From the NCBI RefSeq assembly GCF_008728515.1, contig NC_044988.1, positions 29,718,998 to 29,782,997 of the forward strand: a stretch of 64,000 bases of DNA, read 5' to 3'. Under the pieces are notes generated by a model. The model searched no databases. It was not told the origin of the DNA and worked only from the letters and a program-made list of their open reading frames with translations. Origin of the DNA: Papio anubis (lineage: Eukaryota; Chordata; Mammalia; Primates; Cercopithecidae). Made by a program: the position numbers and the translations under genes. This document shows, in pieces, positions 43,956-54,425 of the stretch (position 1 is the first letter of the stretch; each line of letters begins with the position of its first letter).

Positions 43956-45358
43956 ACATGTCTGCCCCTTCTAAATCTCACCACCCACATGTTTGAAGAG
44001 AAAATATGGAGTTTCTTTTCTCTTCCTAATTTTTCCAAAAGGACTCTTTTATAAAAAAATAAAAGAAAAGAAAATTGAGGAAAGCAAGTTTAACCTCTGT
44101 TCACACATTACCACATTTTCTTATCAAACTTTTAGAGACTTTATAAATGGAAAAGTGATACTCAAGAAACTGCCCTCCATATAATAATTTGCATAAGTTG
44201 GGACTAGGTTCCCAGAAGTCCCTCCCTTTAATGAAATCACTGCCTGACAACCCTGTCCCTTTCCCTAACCTACGAAGGACCTGCCTGGGCCTAACTTTTG
44301 AATCTTGTCCTTGTCTTTCATTTCTTCTCTATTTTTCCACTAAAGCTCCCCTATCTTAGATGTGTTGTATCTGTTAAGGGAATGAATCTGGTGTCAGTGC
44401 GAAATGAAAATACGATAATCAAATATATTTTCATGGAATAATATGTTATCCCTTGGGAATAGCATGGATATTCATTCAATCATTATTTATGATTAAGCAA
44501 TCAATCTGTGTACAAAACAGTGTTGGTATTGAAGAAAATGTAAAGACATAAAAATATGGTTTTTGGCAGACTTCCATTTCCAACAAAATGGCAAGGTAGA
44601 TACTTTGAACAACTCCCCACAACACAAGACCTATACATTATGAATAAAATACTATAATTATTCTATAAATATATGGTTGATCTCACAAGGAAATGAAGAA
44701 AATCCCCAGAGGTCAAACACAAAGAAGCAGCTAAAAAACTGAAGGTGAGAATGGACACTTTGGATACCCTAGTGTGGGCTGCACCTGTTTTAGTGATGAG
44801 GGGACTTGGGTTTTAAGGGTCTCACAGGGCCAGGAGACAAGGCCTTTGGCTTCTCCTAAAAGCGAGTTAGAATTGATAACCAACACAAAGCTGGGGTTGT
44901 CAAAGGGAAACATCCTGAATGAAAGAGTGGACTAGAAAATCACACCATTGGCCAAGAAAGATGATGAGGGAGCTTGTCTGCCTGGGCCTTGGCTTTGGAC
45001 GCATGGGACAAGATACGGGGAAAACATCTTCCATGAGAATTTGTAACCACAAACCTATCTTCACAGAGTTTTAGGGCTGGAAGTTAAACTACCTGTGAGG
45101 GCTGAGATATTAATGTCAAGAAGTGGTTATGGGCTGTTAACACCCTTAGGAGCAGCTGTCAGAAGCAAATGCAAAACTTTTCCAGAGGACCATACCCTCA
45201 ACCTAGATTGCCTTTCTCACAGATAAAGCTTCACAGACCATGAGCCCAGAAGCCCACATTTTAAAATGCATGCAAAAAGAAAACATGATTCCAACCATCT
45301 TGGAGTTTATAATCATTCAGAAAGAGTAGGCCTAGATTCACATTCAATGAAATGTTAT
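43956..45358. other. Mostly unassigned; part may be an old LINE-1/HAL1 5' region
   Basis: 1.4 kb. From about 44,560 the text (acaaaatggcaaggtagat) followed by GA-rich, weakly coding-like DNA to 45,310 recalls the 5' region of old L1M/HAL1 elements. I cannot confirm this. No gene signal is seen. Confidence 0.35.
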
Positions 45359-45359
45359 G

Positions 45360-45687
45360 GGCCTGGCGTGGTGGCTCACACCTGTGATCTTAGCACTTTG
45401 GGAGGCCAAGGTGAGTGGATCACTTGAGGTCAGGAGTTCAAGACCAGCCTGGTCAACATGGTAAAACCCCATCTCTACTAAAAATACAAAAATTAGTTGG
45501 GCATGGTGGCACACGCCTGCAATTCCAGCAACCAGGGAGCCTGAGGCTAAGCCACAAGAATCGCTTGAACCCAGGAGGTGAAGGTCACAGCGAGCTGAGG
45601 TTGCAGTGAGCTGAGATTGCATCACTGCACTCCAGCCTGGGTGACAGAGTGAGATTCTGTCTCAAAAAAAAGAAAAAAGAAAAAAAG
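45360..45687 (+). mobile_element. Alu, sense, with internal repeat
   Basis: gagctgaggttgcagtgagc shows a small internal duplication of gagctgag near 45,592-45,615. Flank aatgttatg / aatgttacg. Confidence 0.93.
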
Positions 45688-45808
45688 GAATGTTACGTTA
45701 AGATGAATTTTTCACCAATGATTTTGCAGTGCTAACGCTTCATCTCGAAACATATAACTATCAAAGGTAGGAATTTTAGGTACCTTAGAGAGCTATGAAA
45801 AAACTTTT

Positions 45809-46184
45809 GGCCGGGTGCGGTAGCTCACGCCTATAATCCCAGCACTTTGGGAGGCCAAGGCGGGTAGATCAACTGAGGTCAGGAGTTTGAGACTAGCCTG
45901 GCCAACATGGCAAAACCCCATCTCTACTAAAAATATAAAAAATTAGCTAGGTGTGGTGGTGGGCGCCTGTAATCCTAGCTACTTGGGAGGCTGAGACAGG
46001 TGATTCGCTTGAACCCGGGCGATGGAGGTTGCAGTGAGATGAGATTGTGCTACTGCACGCCAGTCTGGGTGACAGAGCAAGACTCTGCCTAAGAAAGAGA
46101 GAGAGAGAGGAGAAGGAAGGAAGGAAGGGAAGGAAGGGAAGGAAGGGAAGGGAAGAAGGAAGGGAAGGGAAGGGAAGGGAAGGG
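45809..46184 (+). mobile_element. Alu, sense, with GGAAG-type tail
   Basis: Exact flank aaaaaactttt at 45,798-45,808 and 46,185-46,195 encloses the Alu and its microsatellite. Confidence 0.95.
46092..46184. repeat. (GGAAG/GGGAA)n microsatellite
   Basis: About 90 bases of ggaag, ggaaggg and ggga units after a short (AG)n, occupying the position of the Alu A-tail. Confidence 0.94.
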
Positions 46185-46424
46185 AAAAAACTTTTATACA
46201 GAGAAGACCTAAAAATCACTTAAGACTTGTTGATCCCACAGCTAGCTCCCAGTGAGTAGCTGAGAATCAGGAGGCTTGTACTTGTGCATTCAGATGAGGC
46301 TCACAGAATTCTGGAGCCAGAAGTTGAAGTAGTACCCACCATGGAGTGAGTATATCACCATGATTGAGCATACTTGAACTCTTGTTTATGATTGCCTGGT
46401 TACAACCCTTACTTCATCCCTTTA

Positions 46425-46590
46425 CTTATCCTCTCAGTGCCTCAGTTCCGCCATCTTTAACACAACGAGAATAACAGTGGTTACTCCAGAGGTTGGGTAT
46501 CATGATTAAGTGAGATTTGTTCATTTAAAGAGTTCAGCCAAGTGCCAGTTTAATAAATATTAGCCATTCTTATTCTGATTATAAACTGAT
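46425..46590 (+). mobile_element. MIR, sense
   Basis: cagtgcctcagttccgccat, then taagtgagatttgttcattt and gccaagtgccagtttaataa. Confidence 0.75.
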
Positions 46591-46696
46591 TGCCAGATTT
46601 AAATTATTTTTCATGAGATATGCATTCAAATATTACCTCAAAAAGCATTCAGAAAGTTCTAAACCAACAACACATAGAAATGTCACTTCCTAGGGC

Positions 46697-47119
46697 TATG
46701 CTAGGCATGGTGGCTCATGTCGATAATCCCAGTGCTCTGGGAGGCCAAGGAGGGAGGATCACTTGAGGCCAGAGTTTGAGACCAAACCGGGCAACATAGT
46801 GAGATTCTAAGAAAAATAAAAATAAAAATAATTAACTGGGGCCGGGCGCGGTGGCTCAAGCCTGTAATCCCAGCACTTTGGGAGGCCGAGACGGGCGGAT
46901 CACGAGGTCAGGAGATCGAGACCATCCTGGCAAACACGGTGAAACCCCGTCTCTATTAAATACAAAAAAACTAGCCGGGCGAGGTGGCGGGCACCTGTAG
47001 TCCCAGCTACTTGGGAGGCTGAGGCCGGAGAATGGCGTGAACCCGGGAGGCGGAGCTTGCAGTGAGCTGAGATCTGGCCACTGCACTCCAGCCTGGGTGA
47101 CAGAGCGAGACTCTGTCTC

Positions 47120-47150
<31 letters not shown>

Positions 47151-47337
47151 AACTGGGCATGGTACTGTGCACCTATAGTCCTGAGTAGCACCTATAGCTC
47201 CTCAAGAGGCTAAGACAGGAGGATTCCTTGAGCCGAGGAGTTTGAGGCTGCAGTGAGCTGTAATCACAGCACTGCACTCCAGCCGGGGTGACAAAGCATG
47301 ACCCTGTCTCAAAAAAAAAAAAAAAAAAAAAAAAAAA
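46697..47337 (+). mobile_element. Alu, sense, old, split by AluY
   Basis: Left part to 46,840 ends aataattaactggg; right part from about 47,148 restarts aattaactgggcatgg and ends in an A30 tail. Confidence 0.9.
46841..47147 (+). mobile_element. AluY (monkey-type), sense, nested
   Basis: Full length from ggccgggcgcggtggctcaa. Carries gggcgaggtggcgggc and gagatctggccactgc (decayed ccgg), flanked by aaattaactggg-type duplication. Confidence 0.95.
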
Positions 47338-47540
47338 CTACTAAAGCAATCAACTTATCCTTTCCTCTCCAACTGTATATTCAGCAAAACCAGGTCTTCT
47401 CTGCGTTAGGCAGAGTTCTTAGCTAGAACATTCAAAAACACAAGACATAATAGAAAATAATGGATAAATTAGACTTGATCAAAATTCAAAACTTGTATAC
47501 TTCCAAAGACACCATTAAGAAAATAAAAAGAGGCCAAGGG

Positions 47541-47851
47541 GCCCAGCACAGTGGCTCATGCCTATAATCTCAGCACTTTGGAAGGCCAAGACAGGAGGAT
47601 TGCCTGAGCCCAGGAGTTCAAGATCAGCCTGCACAACAGAGCAAGATCTTATCTCTACAAAAATGTTTTAAAAAATTAGCCAGGCATGTTGGCATGCACC
47701 TGTAGTCCCAGCTACTCAGGAGGCTGAGGCAGGAGGATCGCTTGAACCCAGGATGTCAAAGCAGCAGTGAGCCATGATCATGCCACTACACTCCAGCCTA
47801 GGTCATAGAGACACTCTCTCAAAAAAAAAAAAAAAAAAAAAAAAAAAAACG
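47541..47851 (+). mobile_element. Alu, sense, left edge of an inversion
   Basis: Begins ggcccagcacagtggctcat; A28 tail. Its left flank agaaaataaaaagaggcca finds its partner only in the inverted segment (reverse complement near 47,920-47,945). Confidence 0.92.
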
Positions 47852-47945
47852 AGAGAGAGAGTGAGTTACGGACATAAGACCTTTATCAGATACATGACTT
47901 GTGAATATTTTCTCCCTGTCTGTGGCTTGTCTTTTCATTTTCTAT
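47852..47945 (-). mobile_element. Inverted LINE-1 segment
   Basis: cctttatcagatacatgac and gaatattttctccctgtctg read as antisense ORF2. The reverse complement supplies the segment missing between 47,540 and 48,875. Confidence 0.85.
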
Positions 47946-48242
47946 TCTTTTTTTTTTTTTTTTTTTGACATAGAGTCTTTCTCTGTTGCCCAGGCTAGAG
48001 TATGGTGGCACAATCTCAGCTGACTGCAACCTCCGCCTCCCGGGTTCAAGCAATTCTCCTGCCTTAGCCTCCCTAGTAGCTGAGATTACAGGCACATACC
48101 ACCATGCCCAGCTAATTTTTTGTATTTTTAGTAGAGATGAGGTTTCACCATGTTGGCCAGACTGGTCTCGAACTCCTGACCTCAAGTGATCCACCTGCCT
48201 CCCAAAAGGCTGGGATTACAGGTGTGAGCCACTGTGCCCGGC
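47946..48242 (-). mobile_element. Alu, antisense, right edge of an inversion
   Basis: T20 run, both arms, ends ccactgtgcccggc. Opposite in orientation to the Alu at 47,541 and only about 95 bases from it. Confidence 0.93.
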
Positions 48243-48559
48243 TCATTTCTTTTTCTTTTTCTTTTTTTTTCTTTTGAGAGAGGGTCTTGCTTGGTTGCCT
48301 AGGCTGGAGTGCAGTGGTGTGTTCATGACTGACTGCAGCTTTGACCTCCTGGGCTCAAGCAATCCTCCTGCCTCAACTTCCTGAGTAGCTGGGACCACAA
48401 CTGTGTTCCACCACGCCTGGCTAATTTTTTATTTTCAGTACAGATGGGATCTCACTATGTTGCCCAGGCTGGTCTTGAAATTCCTGGGCTCAGGCAATCC
48501 TCTTGCTTCAGCCTCCTAAGGTGCTAGGATCACAGGCATGAGTCACCATGCCTGGCCTA
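48243..48559 (-). mobile_element. Alu, antisense, old (AluJ-like)
   Basis: (TTTTTC)n-type tail, then diverged arms (ggtgtgttcatgactgactg), ending catgcctggcc. Confidence 0.92.
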
Positions 48560-48574
48560 GAATAAGAACTCTTT

Positions 48575-48874
48575 TTTTTTTTTTTTTTTTTTGACACGGA
48601 GTCTCGCACTGTGTCACCCAGGCTGGAGTGCAGTGGCGCGATCTCGGCTCACTGCAAGCTCCGCCTCCCAGGTTCACGCCATTCTCCTGCCTCAGCCTCC
48701 GAGTAGCTGGGACTACAGGCGCCCGCCACCACGCCCGGCTAGTTTTTTGTATTTTTAGTAGAGACGGGGTTTCACCATGTTAGCCCGGATGGTCTCGATC
48801 TCCTGACCTCGTGATCCACCCGCCTCGGCCTCCCAAAGTGCTGGGATTACAGGCTTGAGCCACCGCGCCCGGCC
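48575..48874 (-). mobile_element. AluY, antisense
   Basis: Exact 14-bp flank gaataagaactctt at 48,561-48,574 and 48,875-48,888; low divergence (ggcgcgatctcggctcactg). Confidence 0.96.
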
Positions 48875-49168
48875 GAATAAGAACTCTTAAAACTCGGTAA
48901 GAAGAAGACAAACAATCTCATATTAAGATAGCAAATAATTTGAATAGATTATTAAACAAGGTATAGGAATAATTAATTAGCACATAAAAGATGCTTAGCA
49001 TCATTAGCCTTAGGGAAACGCAAATTAAAAGCACAGTGAGATATATTTTACACCCACTAGGATCACTATAATAGAAAGTACAGATAATAATAAGTGTTGT
49101 GGAGGATGCAGAAAAGCTAGACCCCTCATACATTGCTGGTGGGAATGTAAAATGGTGTAGCCACTTTG

Positions 49169-49466
49169 CTTTTTTTTTTTTCCAGATGGAATTTTGTTCT
49201 TGTCACCCAGGCTGGAGTGCAATGGCAGGATCTCAGCTCACTGCAACCTCAGCCTCCCAGGTTCAAGTGATTCTCCTGCCTCAGCCTCACAAGTAGCTGA
49301 GATTACAGGCGCCCGCCACCACGTGCAGTTAATTTTTCTATTTTTAGTAGAGACAGGGTTTCACCGTGTTAGCCGGGCTGGTCTCAAACTCCTGACCTCA
49401 GGTGATCCGCCTGCCTCAGCCTCCCAAAGTGCTAGGATTACTGGCGTGAGCCAACATGCCCAGCCA
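49169..49466 (-). mobile_element. AluS-like, antisense
   Basis: Flank gtgtagccactttg at 49,155-49,168; gtgtagccattttg at 49,467-49,480. Confidence 0.95.
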
Positions 49467-49500
49467 GTGTAGCCATTTTGGTAAAGAATTTAGCAGTTTC

Positions 49501-49793
49501 TTTTTTTTTTTTTTTTTTTTTTTTTCTGTCATCCAGGCTGGAGTGCAGTGGCCGGATCTCAGCTCACTGCAAGCTCCGCCTCCCGGGTTTACGCCATTCT
49601 CCTGCCTCAGCCTCCCGAGTAGCTGGGACTACAGGCGCCCGCCACCTTGCCCGGCTAGTTTTTTTTGTATTTTTTAGTAGAGACGGGGTTTCACCGTGTT
49701 AGCCAGGATGGTCTCGATCTCTTGACCTCATGATCCGCCCGTCTCGGCCTCCCAAAGTGTTGGGATTACAGGCATGAGCCACCGCGCCCAGCC
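49501..49793 (-). mobile_element. AluY (monkey-type), antisense
   Basis: Exact 15-bp flank gaatttagcagtttc at 49,486-49,500 and 49,794-49,808. gcagtggccggatctcagc is the reverse complement of the cercopithecoid variant. Bases after the T run (usually gagacggagtctcgc) are partly missing. Confidence 0.96.
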
Positions 49794-50319
49794 GAATTTA
49801 GCAGTTTCTTAAAACGTTAAATATAAAATTACCCTATAACCTAGCAATTCCACTCCTAGGTGTCTATCCAAGAGAAATGAAAACATATGCCTTTACAAAG
49901 ACATACAGCAGCTTCATTCATCACACTAAAAATGTGGAAACAATGCAAATGTCCATCAAATGGTTAATAAATACACAAAATGTGGTATTCCACATCAGTA
50001 TGGATGAACCACAAAACCATTATATTAGGTAACAGAAGGCCGGTTCCAAAGTCTCTATATTGTATCATTTCATTTTCATGAAATGTCCGAGAAAGACAAA
50101 TCTTAGAGAAAGTGATTAGTAGCTACCTTGGGCTGGTAGGAAGGATAGCCAATGACTGTAAATGGGTAAGAGGAATCTCACTGGAGTGATGAAATATTCT
50201 AAGACTGTGACTACAGTGATGTTTGCACAACTTGTACATTTACTAACAATCATCCAATTCTATACTTGAATCAGGTGAATTTTATGATTTCTAAATTATA
50301 CTTTACAAAAGTTATTTTT

Positions 50320-50617
50320 AGGCTGGGTATGGTGGCTCACACCTATAATCTCAGCACTACAGAGTGCTGAGGTAGGTGGACAGCTTGAGGCCAGGAGTTT
50401 GAGACTAGCCTGGGCAACATAGTGAGACCCTATCTCCATGAAAAAATTTAAAAATTAGCTAGGCGTGGTGGTGTGCAGATGTAGTCCCAGTTACTCAGGA
50501 GACTGAGGTGGGAGGATCCCCGAACCCTTGGACATCGAGGTTACAGTGAGTCACGATTGTGCCACTACACTCCAGCTTGCAACACAGCAAGACCCTGTCT
50601 CTTCAAAAAGAAAAAAG
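50320..50617 (+). mobile_element. Alu, sense, old (AluJ-like)
   Basis: Diverged left arm (cactacagagtgctgaggta); ends in aaaaagaaaaaa. Confidence 0.9.
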
Positions 50618-50911
50618 GCTGGGTGCGGTGGCTCACGCCTGTAATCCCAGCACTTTGGGAGGCTGAGGCAGGTGGATCACGAGGCCAGGAGTTTGAGACC
50701 AGCCTGGCCAATATAATGAAACCCCGTCTCTACTAAAAATACAAAAATTAATTGGGTGTGTTGGCACATGCCTGTAGTCCCAGATGCTCAGGAGGCTGAA
50801 GCAGGAGAATCGCTTGAACCTGGGAGGCGGAGGCTGCAGTGAGCCAAGATTATGCCATTGCACTCCAGCCTGGGCGACAGAGTGAGACTCCATCTCTAAA
50901 AAAAAAAAAAG
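50618..50911 (+). mobile_element. AluS-like, sense, directly after another Alu
   Basis: Begins ggctgggtgcggtggctcac in the tail of the older copy. Confidence 0.94.
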
Positions 50912-50984
50912 TCTGTTCTGTTAGCCTAATGAATTTTTGTCTAGGTTTTTAAGAATTAATGCAAAATTAAAAGTTTTGCATGTT

Positions 50985-51560
50985 TTTTTATGTTGATTCA
51001 GTCTGCACGGTAAAGTACAAATGAAAAAACTACATGCAGAAGATGAGAAAAAGAAAACCAAGTGTAAAAACTACTGATCCAGACAAAATGAAATTCAAGA
51101 AAAAAAATCATTAAAAGTGACAAGACATTTCATCCTCCATAACAAGTATAATCTACTGAGAAAATGTAATAATCATGAGTCTTTATGCCCCAACAACAGA
51201 GCTTCAAACTATACAGAGAAAACCCAAATTAATTCAAGAGAGGAAATGAACAGCTCTGTGTTCACACTTTCCTCAGAAATCAACAAATCCAGTGGGCATC
51301 AAGTAAGAATGTGCAGCATTTGAAAACAAAATGAGCCTGACAGCATGTATCTGTGTATAAATAAGATTTTGAACCTACCAGAGAGAATACAGTCTTTTAA
51401 AATAGCCATAGACCACACTCCCAAATTATCATTAAGGATTAAGTCACACAGGAAAGCTCAATAAATTATAAATATAAGAATTTATTTTTAAGAAAAGAGC
51501 ATTACATGAATTTTGTTGTCGCCAGAAAGTCCACAAAATTCATTTTGAAAAATCATCTGC
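50985..51560 (+). mobile_element. HAL1/old LINE-1 relic, sense
   Basis: tctttatgccccaacaacag matches the endonuclease region of old LINE-type frames, and A-rich weakly coding-like text surrounds it. Family is a guess between HAL1 and L1M. Confidence 0.5.
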
Positions 51561-51564
51561 CCAG

Positions 51565-51866
51565 GCCGGGCGCGGTGGCTCAAGCCTGTAATCCCAGCAC
51601 TTTGGGAGGCCGAGACGGGCGGATCACGAGGTCAGGAGATCGAGACCATCCTGGCTAACACGGTGAAACCCCGTCTCTATTAAGAAATACAAAAAACTAG
51701 CCGGGCGAGGTGGCGGGCGCCTATAGTCCCAGCTACTCGGGAGGCTGAGGCCGGAGAATGGCGTAAACCCGGGAGGCGGAGCTTGCAGTGAGCTGAGATC
51801 CGGCCACTGCACTCCAGCCTGGGTGACAGAGCGAGACTCCGTCTCAAAAAAAAAAAAAAAAAAGAA
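51565..51866 (+). mobile_element. AluY (monkey-type), sense
   Basis: Full length, low divergence. gggcgaggtggcgggcgcc and gagatccggccactgcactc are both present. Flank aaaatcatctgcc on both sides. Confidence 0.96.
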
Positions 51867-51881
51867 AAGAAAATCATCTGC

Positions 51882-52165
51882 CTGGCCAGGTGCGGTCGCT
51901 CACGCCTGTAATCCCAGCACTTCAGGAGGCTGAAGCGGGTGGATCACTTGAGGTCAGAAGTTTGAGACCAGCCTGGCCAACATGGTGACACCCTGTCTCT
52001 ATTGAAAATACAAAAAAATTAGCTGGGTATTGCAGCTCCTGCCTGTAGTCCCAGCTACTTGAGAGGCTGAGGCAACTCGCTTGAACCCGGGAGGTGGAGG
52101 TTGCAGTGAGCTGAGATTGCGCCACTGCACTCCAGCCTGGGCAACAGAGAAAAAAAAAAAGAAAA
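51882..52165 (+). mobile_element. AluS-like, sense
   Basis: Begins ggccaggtgcggtcgctcac; the left-arm linker region is altered (attgcagctcctgcctgtag). Confidence 0.93.
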
Positions 52166-52178
52166 AGTCACCTTCCTA

Positions 52179-52596
52179 GGCCGGGGGCGGTGGTTCAGCA
52201 CTTTGGGGAGGCCAAGATAGGCGGATCACTTGAGATCAGGAGTTCGAGACCAGTCTAGCCTGGCCAACATGGTGAAACCTCATCTCTGCTAAAAAATTCA
52301 AAAATTGGCCAGGCGCGGTGGCTCACGCCTGCAATCCCAGCACTTTGGGAGGCTGAGGCAGGCAGATCACAAGGTCAGGAGATGGAGACTATCCTGGCTA
52401 ATACAGTAAAACCCGTCTCTACTAAAAATACAAAAAATTAGCTGGGCCTGGTGGCGGGCGCCTGCAGTCCCAGCTACTCAGGAGGCTCAGGCAAGAGAAT
52501 GGCGTGAACCCGGGAGGCGGAGCTTGCAGTGAGCCGAGATCGCGCAACTGCACTCCAGCCTGGACGACAGAGCTAGACTTCGTCTCAATACATACA

Positions 52597-52628
<32 letters not shown>

Positions 52629-52790
52629 AATTAGCCAGGCGTGGTGCCTGTCACCTGTAATCCCAGCTGTTTAGCAGGCTGAGCCAGGAGAATCACTTGA
52701 ACCTGGGAGGCGGAAGTTGCAGTGAGTGGAGATCGTGCCACTGCACTCCAGCCTGGGTGACAGAGCGAGACTCCATCTCAAAATATATAT
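52179..52790 (+). mobile_element. Alu, sense, split by AluY
   Basis: Left part 52,179-52,306 lacks about 20 bases near the start (ggtggttcagcactttgg). Right part 52,629-52,790 ends in (AT)n. Confidence 0.88.
52307..52628 (+). mobile_element. AluY-like, sense, nested, with (CATA)n tail
   Basis: Young-type body (ggtggcgggcgcctgcagtc, gagatcgcgcaactgcac) followed by about ten cata units at 52,588-52,626. Confidence 0.93.
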
Positions 52791-52799
52791 ATATAAATA

Positions 52800-53072
52800 G
52801 GCCAAGCATGGTGGCTCATGCCTGTAATCCCAGCACTTTGGGAGGCTGAGGCGGGTGGATCATTGGGTCAGGAGTTCAAGACCAGCCTGGCCAAGATGGT
52901 GAAACCCTGTCTCTCCAAAAAATTAGCCAGGCATGGTGGCAGGTGCCTGTAATCCCAGCTACTCAGGAGACTGAGGCAGATAATTGCTTGATCCTGGGAG
53001 GCGGGGGTTGCAGTGAGTGAGATGACGCCACTGCACTCCAGCCTGAGCAACACAGCGAGACTCCATCTCAAA
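52800..53072 (+). mobile_element. Alu, sense
   Basis: Begins ggccaagcatggtggctcat; short internal deletion at ctccaaaaaattagcc; A-tail replaced by (AT)n. Confidence 0.92.
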
Positions 53073-53222
53073 ATATATATATATATTTATATATAAATAT
53101 ATTTATAAATATATAAATATTTATAATATATCTATATTTAGATATATATTTATGTTATCTATTTTGCTTGAACAAGGCAAAATAGATAATATAAATATTT
53201 ATAAATATATTTATAAATAAAT
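53073..53222. repeat. AT-rich palindromic repeat
   Basis: Core arms 53,148-53,167 and 53,177-53,196 are inverted repeats, 19 of 20 matching, around a 9-base centre (ttgaacaag). Outer (at/taaata)n text extends the imperfect symmetry. Confidence 0.93.
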
Positions 53223-53818
53223 GTAATTACTGAAAAGAAAAATAAATCACAGGCTAATGCTAACCTTCTATAGCTTTCAGTTTCTGCTACAGAATGATAA
53301 AGTGGGCTAAAATGTCATTTCTAATCCAGCTACAGAATCAGCAAATATTTTGAAGTCACTGGTGGGGCATAAGTGTAGATGCCTTACCCAGTAAATTACC
53401 TGGCAGCCAGTAGAATGTATCTTCTGCATTTTGTTTAGCAAAAGGATTGTTACCATTGTCCCATCTGCAGTGAGAATTTAGAGCACATTCAGAATTCTTT
53501 AATCTGGAAACTGGCCCTGGGATGTGCAACAGGGGGATTCCATCCGACTGGAGGAGAGCAGATTCTCTGCAGAGCAATGTGTTCGCTGTGCTAGCACAGT
53601 GCCTTCCTGCCAGAGTACACTGGGACTTGAACCTTTAGGAATGAAACATTGAAATACTAACTATGCAATTTGTAAAACCACTTAAGTTGCTTGCAAAAGA
53701 ATCACGTTTTGTTTTTTGTTTTTACTTCGAGCAAAGACTTAAATTTAGCAAAGACAAAAAACATAATTGATGAGAAGGAGCAAGAGGAAGATTTCTGGTG
53801 TGCTGTAAATAGTCTGTA
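53223..53818. other. Single-copy DNA with an exon-like minus frame
   Basis: Minus strand 53,566-53,400 is open, preceded by an acceptor-like cattgctctgcag and followed by a donor-like ccaggtaatt. It reads CRWDNGNNPFAKQNAEDTFYW. No identity; could be chance. The rest shows no repeat. Confidence 0.25.
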
Positions 53819-53819
53819 T

Positions 53820-54365
53820 CATAATCTGAGTGTTAGTTATGTGGATACATACAAATTTAAAAACTGACTGGTGAACACTTAAGATTCTTGTACTTTATGT
53901 GTATTATACTTCCTTTTTTTTTCTTTTTCTTTTTTTTTTTTTGAGATGGAGTCTCGTTTTGTCGCCCAGGCTGGAGTACAGTAGTACAATCTTGGTTTAC
54001 TGCAGTCTCTACCTCCTGGGTTCAAGTGATTCTCGTGCCTCAGCCTCCTGAGTAGCTAGGATTACAGGCATTTGCCACCTCACCCAGCTAATTTTGTATT
54101 TTTAGTAGAGATAGGGATTCACCATGTAGGCCAGGCTGGTCTCAAACTCCTGACCTCAGGTGATCTGCCCGCCTCGGCCTCCCAAAGTGCTGGGATTACA
54201 GGTGTAAGCCACTGCTCCTGGCCTTATACTTCATTATAAAAATTTAAAAACAGATGGATGGTGGTGGTGGTTGCACAACCAAGTGAATGTATTTAATGCC
54301 ATTGAACTGTACATTTTATAAAAGGTTAAAATGGAACATTTTATGTATATTTTACCACAATAAAA
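53820..54365 (+). mobile_element. Old LINE-1 3' UTR fragments, sense, split by an Alu
   Basis: ctggtgaacacttaagattc before the Alu, and after it ggtggtggttgcacaacc with gtatattttaccacaataaa, are old L1M 3' end texts. Two tail ends may be present (54,225-54,245 and 54,246-54,365). Confidence 0.65.
53913..54223 (-). mobile_element. Alu, antisense
   Basis: Flank ttatacttc at about 53,904-53,912 and 54,224-54,232; T-rich tail with two C interruptions. Confidence 0.94.
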
Positions 54366-54425
54366 AATTGAAACACACATACTTAATTGAGTACAGCTCA
54401 CTACCATATATTAAAGGATGCTACT

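Larger units (their letters stand above)
47395..50318 (+). mobile_element. Old LINE-1 (L1M), sense, split by six Alus and carrying an inversion
   Basis: Sense ORF2/3' text lies at 47,395-47,540, 48,875-49,168, 49,467-49,500 and 49,794-50,318. An inverted piece sits at 47,852-47,945. The sense pieces follow the order of ORF2 C-terminal and 3' UTR sequence in the other two LINE-1 copies here. Confidence 0.82.
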
